Positions 23,401-34,631 are shown, numbered from the stretch's first letter. The stretch: 64,000 bases of DNA from Cryphonectria parasitica EP155 (GCF_011745365.1 NW_024468917.1:1488001-1552000); one strand, 5' to 3'. The notes: a model not told the origin generated them from the sequence alone. Translations and numbers: made by a program.

Positions 23401-25738
23401 ATGTCTCTCTGTCAGTACTGTTCACGTCTCGCCTCGGACTGGCTGATCCCTGATATCTACGACCAGCGAGGCGATGAGAAGCCCAGAGGCAAGGATGACC
23501 TGCCCCAGCACAGATGGACGCACTCATCATGGGCCGACCTGCTCGACGCCGCGCGGACGTGCGCCATGTGCCATCTCATCGCTCGGGAATCCAAGCACAC
23601 GCCCGATGATCCGTTCTGGAAGCCCGATCGGAAAGGGGTCCGGATCCAGGCCTTTTCACTGACACGGCTGGAGGTTGTCTGTGCTGAGGAGCACCGGGTG
23701 ACGAGACTCAGTTTCGGTTTCGACCAGGGTAAGTTAACGATGTATAACCAACCAGCCGTCTGCCCCCTTTGGGTATGCAAGAGCACGGACAGACAACCGA
23801 TGCTGATCACACCTTCCGCCGTCTAGCTGAGGCAGAGAGGGCACCCAAGGATGCGCAGAAGATCCTCCACGCACGGCTGCCTGGTAAATACGCCGGAGGT
23901 CTACAGGCTGTGAATGCAATGAATCGCTGGATCTCGGTCTGCCGTTCGGAACATGGGAAATGCTCTGCCTGGTCCTCTTCCCACGAGGGCGAGCGCCACA
24001 TGCCGGCCCGAGTTCTAGACGTCGCTAATGATGCTATCCGCTTGTATCTGCCCGAGGACTCAGCCCGGGATGAGTACATCGCCCTCAGCTACTGCTGGGG
24101 AAGCGGAAACCCCTACAAAACAACCACATCCAATATAGAGGAGCATTTGAAAGAAATTTCCATCTCGGCGCTCCCTCTTTCTCTCCAGGATGTAGTCCGG
24201 TTGACGCGGAAGGTCGGATTCAGGTACCTCTGGATTGACGCCTTATGTATCATTCAAGACGACTATGACGATTGGCTCCGAGAGGCGTCCAAGATGAAGG
24301 CGGTATACAGCCAGGCATTCCTCACCATATCGACGGATATGCTCGCAGATACGACCGCCCTATTTCTGGACGTACACCGGTCGGCTAGACATGAGCTGAG
24401 GGTCAAGCTGCCGTGGGTCCGCCCTGGCGACAATGCTGGAGGTAGCCAGACGGACCAAGAAATCCAGGCCAAGACCCAGGAAGACAACACTGATCCTGAG
24501 AAAGACAGCAACCTCCAGCTTCTCAGTAATCTTGAGCGTATGTGCCGGCCTTCCTCGAGCGAAGAGCCAGAAAACATCTACGTGGTCCCGACGTTTCGCA
24601 CCTTCGGAGACCAGATCAAGATGAGCCCCCTCGCCAAACGAGGCTGGACCTTTCAAGAGCGGGCATTGAGCTCAAGAATCCTCCACATCGGGCAGGAGTC
24701 CAATTACTGGGAGTGCAAAGAGGCGTGTAACGGCGAAGACATGTCCATAGGACAATATAGCCTACAAGACAAGTTCTTCAACCTCAAAGATATGATGCTT
24801 CACGAGGGAAGTGAGGGAGGAGAAGCAATCACTGCTATGAAACTGCATGCCAAATGGGCGTGGGTGATCGAGGAGTTCACGCATCGCGCCTTGACAAAAC
24901 AACTCGACCTGTTTCCGGCTTTAGAGGGCGTGACGAGCCTTTTCGCGGACAAATACACGCTGGGGAGATACCATCACGGCCTCTGGGAAGATGAGTTTCT
25001 TCGGGGCCTTCTCTGGCACTGCAGCCGCACCAATGCCTCGTCGAAACACAACCGATGTCAGTTCTACCGCGCTCCGACTTGGTCATGGGCCTCGATCTGT
25101 GGGCCTATCAAGAACCGTTCCCTCGAGACAGCTTTCATCAGAACGCCTGACGGTGGCATACGAAGTAAGCCTGTTTCCCCGCCCCCCCCCCCCCCCCCCC
25201 AGGCGCCCGAGTCTCCGAGCATACTGCAGATCTGGGACATACTCACTGACTCGGGCTGTGCAACCAAGTGCTTGACGAACTGGGAGATGACGGTAAGATG
25301 GGCGGCACTGGCAGGCTGACGCACAAGTTGCTGGTACTACATGCTATCAAAAGCGGACACACAGAGAGTGATTCCAGCGGCGTCCTGAAGAGGGGCAGCG
25401 CGACTTTCACAGCGACGGCTTTGTTGACACCTGTGAAGAGAGTGCAAATCGACAAAGTGGGCTGTAGCTTTTACGCGATCACATCAAGTTCTGGAGACGG
25501 TATTGGAATTGCTAATTGGGATGACGATGACGATCAGCCGACGGGGGCTGACCCTGGCTTTTGGTTGTGCCCGGTATACCAACTCAGACAAATGACGGAT
25601 GGATGGGCCATGAGTGATTGTTTGATCCTCCGGAAAGCAGACAGTCTGCCTGAGGGAACCTTTGAGAGGGTTGCATGGGCGAGAGTGCGCAATAGCTTCG
25701 TTGAGGGAACTGTGAAGAAGAAGATTGCTGTGGTTTAA
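23401..25738 (+). CDS. HET-domain protein (heterokaryon incompatibility family)
   Basis: Three exons: 23401-23728, 23827-25164 and 25269-25738, 711 aa. The N-terminus has a CQYC pair and a later CAMC pair, often seen before HET domains. The HET domain starts near residue 193 with YIALSYCWGS, continues with LPLSLQDVVRLTRKVG and YLWIDALCIIQDD (about 245), and includes PLAKRGWTFQERALSSRILH. These are the classic HET blocks. A tryptophan-rich RAPTWSWASI segment ends exon 2. HET proteins trigger programmed cell death on fusion of unlike strains; the partner locus cannot be told from this window. Intron 2 (104 nt) contains a run of 19 C. Its acceptor at 25267-25268 is the only one in reach that keeps the frame open. 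Exon 3 is less conserved. No second domain (NACHT, patatin, Lectin) is seen. Confidence 0.88.
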
Positions 25739-27190
25739 AGAATGCTTTGTCAAAACCGCTGGTGAGCTGGCAAAGCTGATTTTTGTCTCAGACTGTTCTT
25801 TCTTTTCTCTTCTTGGAGGGATGGCTTGAGAGAGATCTGAGTGTAAAAGAAGTGTCAAGAAGTTTCGAAGAATACTCTGAACAACCGACGGGGTTATCTT
25901 GCCCCTTTTGTTGCCTGACTTACTCCCATCATCCATACGGTGTTAAACGGCGGGGGCTCGGGCCAAGTGCCCAAAGACATCGTCGCACTTGAAGCAACAG
26001 TACAAATGATTCCACATTGCCAATCAAGAGGGTCTGGCCACGGTACGGTCTGTACGCAGTCGGACAAGTTCCTTCACGGGAAGCGGCACCTGCATTGAGT
26101 ACAAACCAGCGAGACCTTGACGTCAACGCCTTGGATGGTGACGATCGTCGAGGCCATCTACACCAGTTGTTGCCCATCATGGTCCCGATCTGAGCCACCC
26201 AAATAATTGGTCTCTTGCTTCTGTCTCTGATAATCAACCACCATTGGCATGAAGGTCCCGTGATGCTGCAAGACCTGTCGATCCGATTTTCGGAGCTGTA
26301 AAAAACAAATAGCTGTGCGTAAGCTCTTTTATCGTTGATTCAGATTTCCTTATTATGAGTTGTCGCAGAGGGGAACCAGGAATCCAATGGTTGAGAATTG
26401 GTTTTAGATCTGTCGGCATTTTCTCGCGAATGGAAGGCATGACGTCTGAGTTTAGCGCATCGATAAGATCCAATGCGATAAGCCCCTGGGCTGCTGGTTG
26501 GTGGCGGTGGACTCCTTCCTGGGATGGCCTATTTGCTGTACCAGCGGAGGAGGCGAGCGGGTATTGATGGTAAGCACCACAGTAAACTTGGAAGAGGACC
26601 AAAGTTTCTGGAAAATTACTGTCTTTCTTTTTGTGTTCTCCAAAGAGGGGCAGGAAAAGAATAAAGATCGCTAGGCTTGTCACCAGCACCATCAGACTCC
26701 AAGAATCCACCAGTCAATTGGTGCCCAAAGCCTACCTGTGAATTTAGGTAGTTTAGATTATGTAGTACCTTGGCTGTAGGGCCTTTATTGGAGACAGCCC
26801 ATAGTCCCACAGAAACGGAAATGGGTGGGGTCCCTGCAACCCAAGCCTTAGCAAACAAGCAAGCAAAAGCAAGCAAGCAAGACAGCTGGAAGCACCCACT
26901 GCCCGCCTTGCTGCTGAAGAGGGGTCACTAAGTGTGTGCTCGGGTGACCTTATTGGAATCTGAAAGACAACCTCAACGCTCTCCTACACACCTCCTCAAC
27001 CTTCCGCCCTTCCAAGCATCTCTCTCAAGCAATCCAAGCATTCGATCAATCCGTCAAGACATCAGGAGTACTCTGCAGACCCATTCCGTTTTCCCAAGCT
27101 ATCTCTCAGGTCCTGCGGCCTACGCCTCCCACACTCCTCCATTGGAAACCAGTCGACACACTAAATCGACCAAACCAAGACTTGCCCACT
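25739..27190. other. Intergenic region before the endosulfine gene
   Basis: About 1.45 kb. It contains the HET 3' UTR, one weak minus-strand candidate ORF (26234-26710, listed separately), a short AAGC repeat at 26849-26880 and the endosulfine 5' region, which is C/T-rich. Confidence 0.5.
26234..26710 (-). CDS. Hypothetical protein with N-terminal membrane segment (weak candidate)
   Basis: A single open frame of 158 residues. The first 25 residues (WSLMVLVTSLAIFILFLPLF) form one strong hydrophobic segment, a signal anchor or signal peptide. The rest is soluble, with helix-like stretches such as LIALDLIDALNSDV. No family recognised, and no intron evidence. It stands alone between the HET gene and the endosulfine gene. 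It may be chance, since long frames occur here on both strands. Confidence 0.25.
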   Translation of the reverse strand: MDSWSLMVLVTSLAIFILFLPLFGEHKKKDSNFPETLVLFQVYCGAYHQYPLASSAGTANRPSQEGVHRHQPAAQGLIALDLIDALNSDVMPSIREKMPTDLKPILNHWIPGSPLRQLIIRKSESTIKELTHSYLFFTAPKIGSTGLAASRDLHANGG

Positions 27191-27830
27191 ATGAATCCTC
27201 ACCAGAAGAACAAGATTGACGTGAGCGTAAGTTGGAATACTGCCCCCTCTCCCAGCTGCTAACCGCCGTGCTGTCAATCTTTTTACCCTGTGTCATCACC
27301 TTCCTCTTCGCCAGACCAACTTCCCCATTCAAACCGCTGACGTCTTCTTCCCCCCCCCCCCCTCTTTCCTGCAGTCCCTCTCCCCCGAGGAGCAGCGTCT
27401 CTTTCGCCTCTACGGCAAGCTCCCCTCCCAGAAGGACCGCTTCATGAAGAACAAGCTGGGCGAGCGCAAGTACTTCGACAGCGGCGACTACGCGATGAAC
27501 AAGGCGGGCAAGGGCGACGGCATGGAGACAGGCCACGTCGGCAGCGAGCACCCGGACCCAGAGAGCATCCGCCACGGCAGCGTCGTGTCGCCCGTAACCG
27601 CTGGCGCCGGCGGCGCCTCCCCTGTTGTCCCCACCCTCACCAAGAGCGGCAGTGTCTCTGGTCCCAGCACCGCCGGCTTCATCCCCGTGGGCAGCCCCGC
27701 TAAGGAGAGCGGCCTGCAGAGGGAGACGAGTGTCGAGGACACCGAGGACGCGGCGGGCGAGAATAAGGAAAACAATGCTGCAGCTGGCGGAGACGGCGCT
27801 GCGCAGCAGGGGATCCCCATCCGGTCATGA
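27191..27830 (+). CDS. IGO1: Endosulfine / Igo1-like PP2A inhibitor
   Basis: Two exons: 27191-27226 and 27375-27830, 163 aa. Exon 1 encodes only MNPHQKNKIDVS. Exon 2 opens with SLSPEEQRLFRLYGKLPS and carries KYFDSGDYAMNKAG, the invariant endosulfine motif (FDSGDY). Its serine is the site phosphorylated by the Greatwall/Rim15 kinase. The phosphorylated protein inhibits PP2A-B55 and promotes quiescence and mRNA protection when TORC1 is low. The C-terminal half is Ser/Gly/Ala-rich and unordered, as in fungal homologues. The 148-nt intron has GTAAGT, a 13-C run at 27350-27362 and a CTGCAG acceptor. A nearer acceptor after CGCCAG (27310-27312) would break frame with exon 2. Confidence 0.92.
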
Positions 27831-28620
27831 GCTGGAGGTACCCGTCAGCTTGGCAAAGCCCCAGGCTGCGTCCCTCCCCTTATTGGGTTCTGTTTGCGCT
27901 TCGTCTTTGGAGTGGGAAGGCTTGTCTTTTTGGAGATGGGGATTCGCCTCGGGCCACATGTGTGAGGTGATCGTTTCGGGTTGAGAAGCAACGAGAAAGA
28001 AACAAAAGCGATATATCATGCGGGTAGGCGTTTGGAGGATAGGGCAGGGAGCAAGTGGTCGTCGGGTTGGACTGGTTCTCCTGCGGATAAGTCGCATGTT
28101 GCATTCGTTACAGCATTTCTTTTTTTGCCTCTTGTTGTCTTCAATTCATCTGTTCTTTCTACTTTCAACCGTCACTGGCGAGGATCATCCCAAAGGAGGA
28201 AACTTCCCAGTGGACAAAGTCTTTTCAAGAAATGGCCTCTAGTGTCGCTGGGCGGACCGGAGAAGCAACTTGATCGTGACCTTTCTCTTCGTGGGCACTT
28301 GCTGGTACACGTCCCTTTGACTGAGGAATGTAGGCCCCCCAGAATCGTGGCGGGGATGGCTTTTAACTTGAGGCGCAATTCGAGGGCTTGTTTTTATTTT
28401 TACTTTTTTATGTACGCAAAGTATCGTGAATCAGAAATGTCTTGCCATTGCTAAAATTCCAGCAGACCATGTATCCTTTTATGAGTGCCGCCTGCCTCAG
28501 AACAGCCATACTTTTGTTGGGTGAAGGCAATAACGTATCCCTAGTCAAACGCCGGAAGAAGAACCATGCTGGTATCTATTCATCCACTCGGTGGTGGCGG
28601 CCCGTAAAACCCCTTTTAAC
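27831..28620. other. Convergent intergenic region
   Basis: Space between the endosulfine stop (+) and the MYG1 stop (-). It should carry both 3' UTRs. Short ORFs on both strands have no recognised domain. No gene seen. Confidence 0.55.
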
Positions 28621-29700
28621 TCAAATGTCCAGCGCCTTCAACGCGAGCTCGAGGGCGCCATCAAAGGTCTTGTTCCCACCGATGAACCCAGCCGCATGAA
28701 CAAAAACGCAGCCTGGAACGCCAGACACCTTGTCAAGCTCCTCATCCCTGACGCCCCTCCACTCCTTGGGCAGCGCCTTGCGGCTCTCAAAGGAGTCCTT
28801 GGTGACAGGTACGGTCTGCACCCTCCACTTTGCGCCTGGAGTCGGCTTCTCGGGGTACAGCACGTAGAGAACCCTTCCGGCCTCCTTGGCCTCCTCCTCC
28901 AGCATATAGAGGTGGTCCTTCCAGGGGCACGACTGACCCGACAGCACCATGATTCGGCCCTGTGGGTCGTACTGGCCCCTCTCGCCAAAGGCCTTCTCTA
29001 CCAGAGAGCGCGCGGGCAGCCAGCTCGTGACGTAGTAGTCCAGGTCCCGGTCAAACTCCTCGCCTATGCGCTGGCTGGCAACCTCAAACTTCTGATCCTC
29101 AAGTGCCTGCGCCTCCACGGGGTCGCTCGGCGTGGGATCGTTCCAATTGGGGTTCAGCCTGCTCACCATCGCACCCAGGGTGAACCCGCCGTCCGAGAAC
29201 TTCTTCTTCAGACCGGCGGCCTCCACGCCCTGCGGGTCGTATACGCTGATGCCGTTGTCGTTGGCGTCGACGGCCTCCACAAAGCTCTCGTAGATCTTCT
29301 TGTACAGCAGCTCCACGGTGCTGAAGTCGCTGTCCGTACCCTCGCTCGCAGCGCCGCGCCTGCTGGTAATGATCTCCTTCCCGAAGTGCATGTAGGCCAG
29401 TCCCGCGGAGCTCAGCTTCGTGTCACGGCCGGGGAAGGTGGTCGTGAAGCCACGCTGGTGGTGGTCGAACCGGTTGCGGGCGGCGTCGTACTCGCCGCCG
29501 ACGTCGAGCACGGTGTCGCAGGTCGCTAGCACGGCTGGGTCGCGGGTACGGATGAGCTGGGCGCCTTGGTACCGCGGGACGTGTGTCCGCAGCATGTACA
29601 CGGCGAGGGCCTCGTCGGCATGGAAGTGGCCGTTGTGGGTGCCGATCGTCACGGCGGAGGTCGCGTCTGTCTTGAGACGCTTAGCTGCTGATTCTGCCAT
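28621..29700 (-). CDS. MYG1: MYG1 family exonuclease (UPF0160)
   Basis: A single open exon. From the ATG at 29700 the product is 359 aa (MAESAAKRLKTDA), close to the family's 340-375. Key motifs are GTHNGHFHADEALAVYML (metal-binding H-x-H-x-D-E, about residues 22-28) and RFDHHQRGF (DHH-type motif), then SSAGLAYMHFGKEII and, near the end, GCVFVHAAGFIGGN. The human protein is a 3'-5' RNA exonuclease in nucleolus and mitochondria; the yeast homologue is YER156C. In-frame ATGs exist upstream at 29730 and 29844. The 29730 start adds MLRCNLPLYK, which could serve in mitochondrial targeting. I chose 29700 because it gives the usual cytosolic/nuclear N-terminus. It is divergently arranged with the Iec3 gene. 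Confidence 0.9.
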   Translation of the reverse strand: MAESAAKRLKTDATSAVTIGTHNGHFHADEALAVYMLRTHVPRYQGAQLIRTRDPAVLATCDTVLDVGGEYDAARNRFDHHQRGFTTTFPGRDTKLSSAGLAYMHFGKEIITSRRGAASEGTDSDFSTVELLYKKIYESFVEAVDANDNGISVYDPQGVEAAGLKKKFSDGGFTLGAMVSRLNPNWNDPTPSDPVEAQALEDQKFEVASQRIGEEFDRDLDYYVTSWLPARSLVEKAFGERGQYDPQGRIMVLSGQSCPWKDHLYMLEEEAKEAGRVLYVLYPEKPTPGAKWRVQTVPVTKDSFESRKALPKEWRGVRDEELDKVSGVPGCVFVHAAGFIGGNKTFDGALELALKALDI

Positions 29701-30418
29701 CTTGTAGAGCGGCAGGTTGCAACGGAGCATGGAACGAAACGAAGCTCTTGGGGTAAGGTGATGATCTTGCTGCTTGTCCTGCAAGAAATTGGTTTCAAGA
29801 AAATAATGTAGCAAGAAGTAGGGCAGAACAGAACTCTCCTTCACTCAGGTGGACAATCAAAAATTGGAATGTTGCCCATTGGCCCCGCGGGAGAGGTCAA
29901 GACAGCACTGTGGGGACCTTCCCAAGGTGGTGGTGGAGCTTCCATAGCCCACCTCCAGTGCTGTCCATTTTCTCACAGGGCCCCCTGGCTGGAGCTTGGA
30001 CCACCTCAGGGCAGGCAGGGAAGTCACAGGGGTGCCTTGTGAGTACTATGTACCCGTGTACTATGTACTATGGCAATTTATGGCAAAGGCTGAATGAGGT
30101 CTTTGCAGTGGCAGGCCTAGCCCGGCTGGGCTGTCTGCGATGCTGATGCACGAAGGGCCCAGAAACGCGACGCCAACCTCTTTCCCCTTGCCGCGGATTT
30201 CCTTTCCAGCTTCCCATTGTGTAGGCTCTACCCAAGCCCAAACACCCGCCATCCATTCCTCCCTTTAGCTGGCCCATCATTCTGCCACGGAACTCGTATT
30301 CCTGAAGCATCCCCCAACATCGGCCCATTCATCAATTCAGCACATCCTACACGTAATCTGCAGCTGCATTCTCTTTCTCGGACCAGCACTCTCCTACAGC
30401 AACCCTTTCTAGACCGTA
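29701..30418. other. Divergent promoter region of MYG1 and IEC3
   Basis: A 718-bp region between two divergent start codons. It should contain promoters and leaders of both genes. GTACTATGTAC-type short repeats occur at 30044-30070. No coding feature seen. Confidence 0.55.
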
Positions 30419-31957
30419 ATGTCGTCCATTGCCAGGGACAGTCCCCTCAACGAGGACGCCGACCGAGTTGGCAACAAAGGCAAAAGTCGTCCGTCTATCG
30501 ATGATGACCGAACTCGGAGCCCATCTGTCATTGATGATGAGGACCTGAAGCACGAGGATGGTGGTTCTGACATCCGCATGGGCGACGCGAGGCCAACCTA
30601 CAAGTCGTGGAAGAAGAAGTACCGGAAGATGCGCATCAAGTTTGATCAACTGCAAGCACAGAACGAGGAGCTATATCAGCTGGAACAGAAGGCGCTGAGG
30701 AAGACAAAACAGCTCGCCAGCTATAATGAGTACGCTACGTCGGCTCCCGTCCCAGATGCCCTTCCTGCGCCGACTCTAAGAGAGAGAGGTGGTACTGACC
30801 CAATTCCCATCTTGTACAGCCGCATGCTGGATGTCCTCTTAGACATCAACAATCGCCCACAAATCCCAACAGAGAAGCGCTTCGACCTCAGCCTCCCTGT
30901 ACCTCCAGACGCGGAGGATGACTACGTTCTGCCCATCGACACAGAGCCACCATCGGACCCTCGGCCGTCGAAGTCGCTTCGTGAGCTGGTGAAAGATATA
31001 CCACACATGGATTTCACTGCTACGACGGAGCGATCACCTGACCTTGCGCAGGAGCTTATCACTGGCATCGACTCACCGGCCCTCGATGCCAATCATCAAC
31101 AATACCCCCCGACGTTCCTAACCGCCGACGACATCGACAATTACCTGTGGGAGATTGATGTCAAGACCTCTGCCGACCCTGATGCGTACGGCGAGCTGCC
31201 CGGGATGCTGCCCACGCTGGCGCCGCTCGCGCGGGAACAGAACAGTGCGAGCAATGGCACAGGCAGAGGGGCAACACCGTCCTCAGCTGCGCCTTCCGCC
31301 AAGGATGCATCAGCTGCAGGTGCTAGCCGCGCCAGCATGTCGAGCCGGGACTTCGCCTTGCGCAATCCCACAAGTGTCTACAACTGGCTCAGGAAACACG
31401 CACCCAAGACGTTTCTGCAAGACCACGAGAGCGATGAGAAGAATGTGAAGACGGCAGAGAAGGCATCCCGCAAGGCACACCGGCTGGAGGAGGATCCCGA
31501 CGAGGAGGAGGCTCGACCCACGCCCCGGAGGCAGACTGGTGGAAGCACCCGCAAACCGAGCGGTGAAGCGCGCGCAAGCACCGGAGCAGCGCGTGCTAAT
31601 GCAAAGAGCGAACGGGGCTCTAAGCGATCCTCAGCTGCACACACCAAGGACAAGCGGAAGTCCGCGGACGAGACGATGCTCAACGTGGATGACGAGGCTG
31701 GCGCCAGCAAGGCAGCCGCTACGAGCAAGGGCAAACGGAAGCGGGCTGTGGAAGACGATACTGGGTACCGGCCTAAGGGAGGGTCTAGCCGGCGCCCGGC
31801 GAAGAAGCGGACCAAAAACAACTCCGTTGGCGGAGGTGCAGGCAGCGATGACAAGACTGCGGGTCCCACGCATGGTGAGACTGCAGCAACCAAGAAGAAG
31901 GAGGCCGCCAAGGAGGTGTCAGACGGGGCAAAAGCTGGGGCTGGGGCAGAGGACTGA
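30419..31957 (+). CDS. iec3: INO80 complex subunit Iec3-like protein
   Basis: One uninterrupted frame of 512 aa. After an acidic, Ser/Asp-rich start, residues about 60-105 read YKSWKKKYRKMRIKFDQLQA and continue into a short coiled coil. This basic-helical block is the hallmark of the Iec3 subunit family of the INO80 chromatin remodeller, known from fission yeast. A second conserved patch is DPIPILYSRMLDVLLDINNR (about 125-145). The C-terminal 170 residues are low-complexity: Ala/Lys/Arg/Ser-rich with several nuclear-localisation-like stretches (KGKRKRAVE, RPAKKRTKNN). It would act in the nucleus within the INO80 module. Family recognition rests on the basic block and length. No introns are required. 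Confidence 0.8.
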   Translation: MSSIARDSPLNEDADRVGNKGKSRPSIDDDRTRSPSVIDDEDLKHEDGGSDIRMGDARPTYKSWKKKYRKMRIKFDQLQAQNEELYQLEQKALRKTKQLASYNEYATSAPVPDALPAPTLRERGGTDPIPILYSRMLDVLLDINNRPQIPTEKRFDLSLPVPPDAEDDYVLPIDTEPPSDPRPSKSLRELVKDIPHMDFTATTERSPDLAQELITGIDSPALDANHQQYPPTFLTADDIDNYLWEIDVKTSADPDAYGELPGMLPTLAPLAREQNSASNGTGRGATPSSAAPSAKDASAAGASRASMSSRDFALRNPTSVYNWLRKHAPKTFLQDHESDEKNVKTAEKASRKAHRLEEDPDEEEARPTPRRQTGGSTRKPSGEARASTGAARANAKSERGSKRSSAAHTKDKRKSADETMLNVDDEAGASKAAATSKGKRKRAVEDDTGYRPKGGSSRRPAKKRTKNNSVGGGAGSDDKTAGPTHGETAATKKKEAAKEVSDGAKAGAGAED

Positions 31958-33010
31958 GGCACCTTGAGAGCTTTTTGGCGCATGGTTTAATGGCGCATAG
32001 CTCCAGGAGTTAGATATCAGGTATCAGCAATCGATGAGGACGTCACCTGAACCGGTTATTTCCCCTGTAATTTTGCCTTTTTTTTTCTTTTCTTTCTTCT
32101 TCTTCTGGCTACCGGCAATTGAGTACACACACTGCCTCTCTGCCTTTGCGTGTTGTGTCGGTAGCATAATTCTACCAAACCGGGGCCTTGTCACACCAAA
32201 CCCCCGCATTCCAGCATGCCCATCAGCTGATCTCACCTCTGAAGTCGTCCTTTTAATTTATCTGGACTCTTGCTGGCTCTTCTCCTGAAGTTGTCCCTTT
32301 CTGTCCGGATTCGAAAGACATACGTAACTGTGTTCTTATATACTGTATATACATGTGGGTATATATAGCCGATTGGACGAACTGAACAGGTAAGAAGAAA
32401 AAAGTACATTTCGTATACCCCCAGGACTGCACAGAACACACTCTATATATGCAACAGGTACAGGCATGGAATCAAGAATCAGCAAGCTAGCGCATCTATG
32501 AATATGGGATATGTAGGTAGATGATGTTCTTTCCTTCTAGATCAAGTTCTACTTTGCGTTCGTCTTTTCTTTGTCTTTCACTTTCTCATCTAGTGTCTCT
32601 CCCGTCTCTTCTCGTCTTTCAGCAATCACATCTTTGCGGCCTGCGGTACCACCAAAGTCAAGGAGCAAGACAAAAGAAGAAGCAGAAAAGCAAGGCAAGA
32701 ATGGCCAGACATGGATAGTCGAGGAGGGTGTCAGGAGATTCCTTCCATCCCCCACCGAAGCACGCACAAGTCAAAGCAGACAGGGCATGGTGCACGCCTG
32801 CCCATAATTGACGACCGCAGAGGCAAGAAAAGACGTGCCGCTTGTTGAATACATGAGGAGCTTCACACCCCGAGCCTCCCAACTCCTTCCCAAGTACACA
32901 TCCTTCTCATTTCTCTCATCTTTCTCTCTCTCTCTCTCTCTCTCTCATACACGCGCGCATTCTCTATATACACATCCTCCGGCTCAGTCCCATGGATGGG
33001 ATGGCGGACT
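31958..33010. other. Convergent intergenic region
   Basis: About 1 kb between the Iec3 stop (+) and the IDH stop (-). It contains a T-rich run at 32078-32100, AT-rich TATA-like steps at 32336-32365 and a (TC)n run at 32922-32946. Probably the two 3' UTRs. No gene seen. Confidence 0.55.
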
Positions 33011-34145
33011 TTACAACTTCTCCTTCAGCAGTCCCTTCATCTTTCTCTCGACGGCATCCAGGTACTCGGTGGTGGTGACATAGGGCTGGTCCTTGCCGCA
33101 CGCGAGGGCCAGATCCTTGGTCATGATGCCGTCCTGGTCGACAGTGTCGATACAGGCCTTCTCGAGGCTCTCGGCAAAGGCGACCAGCTCGGGGGTGTCG
33201 TCGAGCTGGCCTCGCTTGGCCAGGCCGCGGGTCCAGGCGAAGATGGAGGCGATGGGGTTGGTGGAGGTGGGGTTGCCCTTCTGGTGCTCGCGGTAGTGGC
33301 GGGTGACGGTACCGTGGGCGGCCTCGGACTCAAAGGTCTTGCCGTCCGGGGTGATGAGGACCGAGGTCATGAGGCCAAGGGAGCCGAAACCCTGGGCGAC
33401 GATGTCGGACTGGACGTCGCCGTCGTAGTCTAAGTGGATGGAAAGATTGTCAGTCTATCTAGAATTCCTCTCTTGTCTCACGAATTTTTTTCTTCTTCTT
33501 TTTCCTTCCTGTCTCTCTCATATCACCTAGAAAAAATGGGGGGCCGGAGAGAATTCTACTCACTCTTGAGGGCCATGACATAGCCGCCCTTGCTCTTCAT
33601 CATCTGAGCGACCATGTCGTCGATCAGGCGGTGCTCGTACCAGGTGCCCAGCTTCTCGAACTCCTTCTTGTACTGGGTGTCGTACAGCTCCTGGAAGATG
33701 TCCTTGAAGCGGCCGTCGTACTTCTTAAGGATGGTGTTCTTAGTGCTCATGTACAGGGGCAGGCCGCGGTCGAGGGCCATCTTGAAGCTGGCGTGGGCGA
33801 AGCCTGTGATGCTCTCGTCGGTGTTGTACTGGGTCTGGGCGACACCGCCACCGCTCTTGAAGTCATAGACCTCGATCTCCTCTGGCTTGCCGCCCTCAGG
33901 GGTGTAGACCATAGAGAGCTTGCCGGGGCCGGGAATGACGCGGTCCTTGGCGCGGTACTGGTCGCCAAAGGCGTGACGACCGATGATGATGGGCTCGACC
34001 CAGCCGGGTACCAGGCGGGGAATGCGGGGCACGATGATGGCCTCGCGGAAAACGGTACCGCCGAGAATGTTACGGATGGTGCCGTTGGGGGAGAGCCACA
34101 CTGTTTTTTGGGGGGTGCCGTTGTTAGCAAGCCATGCGCCACCTT

Positions 34146-34184
<39 letters not shown>

Positions 34185-34631
34185 AGACCACCACTCACTC
34201 TTCTTCAGCTTAAACTCCTCCACGCGAGCCTCATCAGGGGTGATGGTGGCACACTTGACGCCCACGCTATACTTCTGGATAGCCTCAGCAGCGTCGACGG
34301 TGACCTTGTCGTCGGTCTTGTCACGGTACTCGAGCCCCAGGTCGTAGTACTTGAGGTCGATGTCGAGGTAAGGGTGGATGAACTTCTTCTTGATGTCCTC
34401 CCAGATGATGCGGGTCATCTCGTCGCCGTCGAGCTCGACGACGGGGTTCTTGACCTTGATCTTCTTGACGGTCGCCATGGTGCGGACAAAGGCTGCGGCG
34501 CGCAGTGCCTGTGGTGCTGCTGCTGCTGCTCGTTGTGAGAGAGCCGGTCGGAGGGCGGGCGTGGGACGGCAGAGAGGGCGGGCACTGAGGGCTGCTGTGC
34601 GACGCAGGGTCGAGGCTGCGGAGGCGTGCAT
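33011..34631 (-). CDS. IDP1: NADP-dependent isocitrate dehydrogenase, dual-localisation start
   Basis: Three exons: 34199-34631, 33564-34100 and 33011-33429, 462 aa. It converts isocitrate to 2-oxoglutarate and makes NADPH. Conserved blocks are [14 protein letters not shown], the substrate-binding [38 protein letters not shown] across exon 2/3, and [17 protein letters not shown]. The first 51 residues (Arg, Ala, Ser-rich, no acidic residues) form a mitochondrial presequence. An internal ATG at 34478 (MATVKKIKV) would give a 411-aa form with the usual cytosolic N-terminus. The C-terminus is LLKEKL; EKL is at best a weak peroxisomal signal. Both introns interrupt Lys-Lys/Lys-Asn positions in phase 1, and intron 1 contains a long CA repeat on the sense strand. 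Confidence 0.95.
34151..34184. repeat. (GT)n microsatellite in IDH intron 1
   Basis: About 16 GT units with one GC interruption. On the coding (minus) strand it reads (CA)n and begins 14 nt after the donor. It lies wholly in the intron. Confidence 0.9.

Noticed and set aside
28591..29529. 312-codon plus-strand ORF
   Set aside because: Antisense shadow of MYG1, whose HxHxDE and DHH motifs are clear on the minus strand.
33631..34347. 238-codon plus-strand ORF over IDH
   Set aside because: Shadow of the IDH exons and the CA repeat; the conserved IDH protein is on the minus strand.
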